Shown: one piece after another, positions 6,731 through 8,540 of the stretch
Layout: every line of letters starts with the position of its first letter
Numbering within the stretch: position 1 is the stretch's first letter
Source: Rhodobacterales bacterium UBA3089
Lineage (GTDB): Bacteria > Pseudomonadota > Alphaproteobacteria > Rhodobacterales > Rhodobacteraceae
Direction of reading: 5' to 3'
Assembly: GCA_002367255.1 (NCBI GenBank)
Contig: DFBD01000205.1
Location: 1-8,540 of the forward strand
Length of the DNA stretch: 8,540 bases
The notes under the pieces: generated by a model
What the model was told of the DNA's origin: nothing
Seen by the model: the letters and a program-made list of their open reading frames with translations, nothing else
Database searches by the model: none
Translations under genes and position numbers: made by a program

Positions 6731-6761
6731 GGCGCGGTTATTAACCGAACGCCGCTTTTTT
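6731..6761 (+). terminator. Intrinsic terminator, plus strand
   Basis: GGCG-CGGTT (6731-6739), loop ATT, AACCG (6743-6747), two bulged A, and CGCC (6750-6753) form a 9-bp GC-rich stem, followed by GC and six T (6756-6761). It would end the candidate RNA, or sdaA read-through, just before the convergent thiN stop at 6772. On the minus strand the same stem is followed by TTACAT rather than a T-run, so it serves mainly plus-strand transcripts. Confidence 0.75.
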
Positions 6762-6771
6762 CGTGCCGTAC

Positions 6772-7425
6772 TCACCCGTCAAACACCTGCGAAATCACAT
6801 CGTCCAGAAACTTGACTGGTAAAATCGTCAACATCCGGCGGCGATCAAACGTCAGCTCCACGCTTTCAGCATTCGTCTCGTTCGACGTGCCAATCATAAG
6901 TGCGGGGGAAAACTGATAGGCGTGAATCGGCCATTTAAGCCCTGTCGAGTTACCCGCAACTTCGCCCATCGGAAACAGCGAAACCCGCGTTCCGATCGGT
7001 AACTTCAGCGACAAGGAAAGCGGCGCCAGAAAGCACAAATCCTCTTTTCCGGCCAGAACTACCTGCCTGTCTGATGCCTCGACCAAACTATGACAAGCCG
7101 CCATTTGATGATCCAGCCGCCCGCCCAGAAATCCGACGCCGACGAAATACGGCGCATCGCAAGACCGCAGGCATTTATCAAGGTCCGTCGACATTTGTTC
7201 GGCTATCGGATGCAGTTTTGGCCCGTCTACCTTCGTCAAATCCACCGAGTCCATATCACCAATCACGTGATCGACCGCCACGCCCAAAGCCTGTGCCCGA
7301 TGCAGACCGCCGTCCGCGGCAACCACCGTTTCACCAAACGAAACCGCTTGCGTCAGTAGCGCCGCCTCAACCGGACCACCGCCTACCAGCGTGATCGGGG
7401 TCTTGCTATCAAGGATTAATGTCAC
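6772..7425 (-). CDS. thiN: Thiamine pyrophosphokinase
   Basis: The enzyme transfers a diphosphate from ATP to thiamine to make thiamine pyrophosphate. The 217-residue protein shows the family motifs in order. They are VVAADGG (34-40), GDMDS (56-60, acidic metal-binding), STDLDK (79-84), GGRLDH (101-106) and, in the thiamine-binding C-terminal domain, IGTSNE (178-183). It starts with GTG at 7425-7423 and overlaps the creA stop as GTGA, so translation is probably coupled. Its ribosome site is poor, and a CGCCCC-A-GGGGCG inverted repeat covers the bases just before the start. I see no TPP riboswitch near it. Placement downstream of purA and creA suggests constitutive expression with the operon. 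Confidence 0.93.
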   Translation of the reverse strand: MTLILDSKTPITLVGGGPVEAALLTQAVSFGETVVAADGGLHRAQALGVAVDHVIGDMDSVDLTKVDGPKLHPIAEQMSTDLDKCLRSCDAPYFVGVGFLGGRLDHQMAACHSLVEASDRQVVLAGKEDLCFLAPLSLSLKLPIGTRVSLFPMGEVAGNSTGLKWPIHAYQFSPALMIGTSNETNAESVELTFDRRRMLTILPVKFLDDVISQVFDG

Positions 7426-7874
7426 TCGCCCCAGGGGCGGATCACCACCGCCGAGATCGAGTTTTTCGGGGAACCTTCAATCAGGCGGTCGGAATACGTC
7501 AGATAAACCAATGTGTTGCGCGTTTCGTCGAAGAATCGCACCACCTGTATGCGTTTGAACAGGATGGAGGAGCGACGGCCAAAGACCTCTTCGCCTTCTT
7601 CCAGTTCCGCCACGAATTTAATCGGGCCAACCTGTCGGCATGCAATTGACGCATCGCTGGTGTTTTCCGCTAACCCGAGTGATCCACTGATCCCGCCGGT
7701 TTTCGCACGGCTGACAAAACAGCTAACGCCTTCGACCTTGGGGTCATCGAACACCTCGACGATAATCTTGTGGTTCGCACCCAGCAGTTTCCAGACCGTA
7801 TCAACCTCGCCGATTTCCTCGGCCATTGCCGGTACGGCGGCCAGCCACAAAATCAACACTGCAAAGATACGCAT
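7422..7874 (-). CDS. creA: CreA family periplasmic protein
   Basis: This is a 150-residue exported protein of the CreA family, whose biochemical role is not established. The first 18 residues ([18 protein letters not shown]) are a typical signal peptide, with cleavage expected before [14 protein letters not shown]. The mature part keeps strong family blocks: [47 protein letters not shown], and [20 protein letters not shown] running into [11 protein letters not shown]. Two cysteines (Cys52 and Cys79) could form a disulfide in the periplasm. The E. coli homologue precedes creBCD, but no such two-component genes are here, so the name does not imply that regulation. It starts 3 bp after the DUF2842 stop and its own stop overlaps thiN. 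The ribosome site is weak, consistent with translational coupling inside the operon. Confidence 0.93.
   Translation of the reverse strand: MRIFAVLILWLAAVPAMAEEIGEVDTVWKLLGANHKIIVEVFDDPKVEGVSCFVSRAKTGGISGSLGLAENTSDASIACRQVGPIKFVAELEEGEEVFGRRSSILFKRIQVVRFFDETRNTLVYLTYSDRLIEGSPKNSISAVVIRPWGE
7427..7439 (-). promoter_or_regulatory. Inverted repeat masking the thiN start region
   Basis: The last codons of creA (Arg-Pro-Trp-Gly-Glu) contain CGCCCC and GGGGCG around one central base, ending one base before the thiN GTG. In mRNA this could fold as a 5-bp G-C stem with a 3-nt loop and hide the only ribosome-site-like purines (GGGG). Ribosomes translating creA would open it, giving coupling. It also sits in codons for a conserved Pro-Trp, so selection on the hairpin is unproven. 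Confidence 0.35.
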
Positions 7875-7877
7875 AGG

Positions 7878-8105
7878 CTATTCCACTTCTTTATTGCCAT
7901 CCTCGGTCTTACCAACACCCTGAAACAGGGGCTTGAACGGAAGGGCCCAAGCAATGCCGAGTACCGCATAGATGATGATCGCCAGGTACTTATTCAAGTC
8001 ACCCATCAGCGCCAAAACGCTGATCGCAATCACGATATAGACGGGCAGCCAGACCACCAGCAAGAACATCGACCAGCGGCGGCGGGCTTTGTAGGACAAC
8101 GCCAT
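7878..8105 (-). CDS. DUF2842 small inner-membrane protein
   Basis: This 75-residue protein begins [11 protein letters not shown], a basic cytoplasmic N-terminus. It then has two membrane segments (about residues 12-34 and 39-56) and a hydrophilic acidic tail (TEDGNKEVE). The motif WALPFKPLFQGVGK near the second segment, with the basic start, is characteristic of DUF2842, a family I know only from alphaproteobacteria and whose function is unknown. The ATG shares a base with the purA stop (TGATG), so it is probably made by translational coupling with purA. Topology would put both ends in the cytoplasm by the positive-inside rule. Confidence 0.87.
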   Translation of the reverse strand: MALSYKARRRWSMFLLVVWLPVYIVIAISVLALMGDLNKYLAIIIYAVLGIAWALPFKPLFQGVGKTEDGNKEVE

Positions 8106-8540
8106 CAGTCTTCAAACGGGTCTGTTACAAGGATGGTGTCTTCGCGCTCTGGCGAGGTTGAAAGCATGGCAACCGGGCAATCGATCAGCTCTTCGACGCG
8201 GCGCACGTATTTGATCGCTTCGGCGGGAAGGTCGTTCCACGAACGGGCCCCCACGGTGCTTTCGGACCAGCCTTTCATGGTTTCGTAAATCGGCTCGACC
8301 CGCGCTTGTTGATCGGCTGCGGTTGGCAGGTAGTCCAGACGCTCGCCGTCCAGCATATAGCCCACGCAGATTTTCAACTCTTCCAAACCGTCCAGAACGT
8401 CCAGCTTCGTGAACGCAATGCCGTTCACGCCGGAAATTGCACAAGTCTGGCGTACCAGAACCGCATCGAACCAGCCGCAACGACGCGAGCGACCGGTAAC
8501 GGTGCCCTTCTCGTGTCCCACCGTCGCAAGGTGTTCTCCA
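8105..8540 (-). CDS. purA: Adenylosuccinate synthetase, C-terminal 144 residues, cut by window edge
   Basis: PurA joins IMP and aspartate using GTP to make adenylosuccinate, the first committed step to AMP. The visible part starts [25 protein letters not shown], the loop whose arginines hold substrate. [18 protein letters not shown] follows, whose Lys-Leu-Asp reads the guanine of GTP. Then come [38 protein letters not shown] and the end ILVTDPFED, all strong family blocks. The N-terminal P-loop and catalytic Asp/His lie beyond the right edge. Its stop overlaps the DUF2842 start, making it the most upstream visible gene of the purA-DUF2842-creA-thiN operon. Confidence 0.97.
   Translation of the reverse strand, partial: GEHLATVGHEKGTVTGRSRRCGWFDAVLVRQTCAISGVNGIAFTKLDVLDGLEELKICVGYMLDGERLDYLPTAADQQARVEPIYETMKGWSESTVGARSWNDLPAEAIKYVRRVEELIDCPVAMLSTSPEREDTILVTDPFED

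Larger units (their letters stand above)
6475..6761 (+). ncRNA. Candidate structured non-coding RNA of unknown family
   Basis: The 388-bp gap between sdaA and thiN contains ordered complementary arms on the plus strand. The outer helix is CCGAG-A-GGT (6491-6499) with ACC-CTCGG (6649-6656, one bulged A). It continues through an internal loop to a perfect 8-bp helix CGCGCCAA (6512-6519) with TTGGCGCG (6632-6639). One nucleotide further, GCCCAATC (6571-6578) pairs perfectly with GATTGGGC (6623-6630). It is extended inward by GTTGC/GCGAC (6579-6583 and 6609-6613) and GCCG/CGGC (6584-6587 and 6597-6600). The 5' side of the junction holds a hairpin, GTTGC/GCAAC (6538-6542 and 6550-6554). An 8-bp hairpin (6663-6685) and an intrinsic terminator (6731-6761) follow. 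The TSS near 6475 is a guess. I see no tmRNA tag, SRP, RNase P or TPP-riboswitch signature. 6S RNA was considered, but the bubble is one-sided (about 51 nt against 1 nt), unlike the usual form. A 62-codon frame at 6486-6674 has no ribosome site or protein-like pattern. Confidence 0.55.

Noticed and set aside
6475..6761. tmRNA, SRP RNA, RNase P RNA or TPP riboswitch
   Set aside because: I find no Ala-Asn-Asp tag frame, no GGAA-type SRP domain, no conserved RNase P core, and no CTGAGA/ACC-TGA thiamine motif. The plus strand points away from thiN.
6698..6761. Attenuator-type riboswitch controlling a downstream gene
   Set aside because: An antiterminator pairing is possible, but only the antisense of thiN follows on the plus strand, so there is no gene to regulate.

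Overview
The window looks like chromosome from a marine or freshwater alphaproteobacterium, most likely a Rhodobacterales/roseobacter-type organism. Evidence for this is the moderately GC-rich coding sequence, the gene order hflK-hflC-DUF2065-degP, a DUF2842 gene right after purA (a family I know only from alphaproteobacteria), and a creA-thiN pair behind it. The genus cannot be fixed from the sequence alone. Nearly all of it is dense, orderly housekeeping sequence. I see no insertion sequence, phage gene, CRISPR array, tRNA or rRNA.

Left block (1-4809, minus strand). Six genes run in one direction: rpiA, gor, hflK, hflC, a small DUF2065 membrane protein, and the start of a DegP/HtrA-type periplasmic protease cut by the left edge. 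The junctions are tight: 9 bp from rpiA to gor, a TAATG overlap for hflK/hflC and a GTGA overlap for hflC/DUF2065. Gaps of about 70 bp (gor-hflK) and 115 bp (DUF2065-degP) are where extra promoters or partial terminators could lie. The theme is redox balance (RpiA in the pentose-phosphate pathway, glutathione reductase using NADPH) plus envelope protein quality control (HflKC, which modulates FtsH, and DegP).

Middle (4810-6383). A 179-bp divergent promoter region separates rpiA from sdaA, a one-chain iron-sulfur L-serine dehydratase on the plus strand. A perfect 16-bp palindrome lies over the likely sdaA -35 element and spacer, which makes it a good operator candidate.

Non-coding region (6384-6771). 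This 388-bp gap has no convincing protein gene but is rich in plus-strand structure: nested complementary arms closing a roughly 165-nt core, a perfect 8-bp hairpin, and a good intrinsic terminator ending in six Ts just before thiN. A -10-like TATAAC sits upstream. This is the best candidate here for an undescribed element, an independently transcribed structured RNA of about 290 nt. I could not assign it to a known RNA family.

Right block (6772-8540, minus strand). purA (C-terminal part, cut by the right edge), DUF2842, creA and thiN form a tightly coupled operon with overlaps or gaps of only a few bases. It joins purine nucleotide synthesis and thiamine pyrophosphate formation with two poorly understood envelope or membrane proteins.
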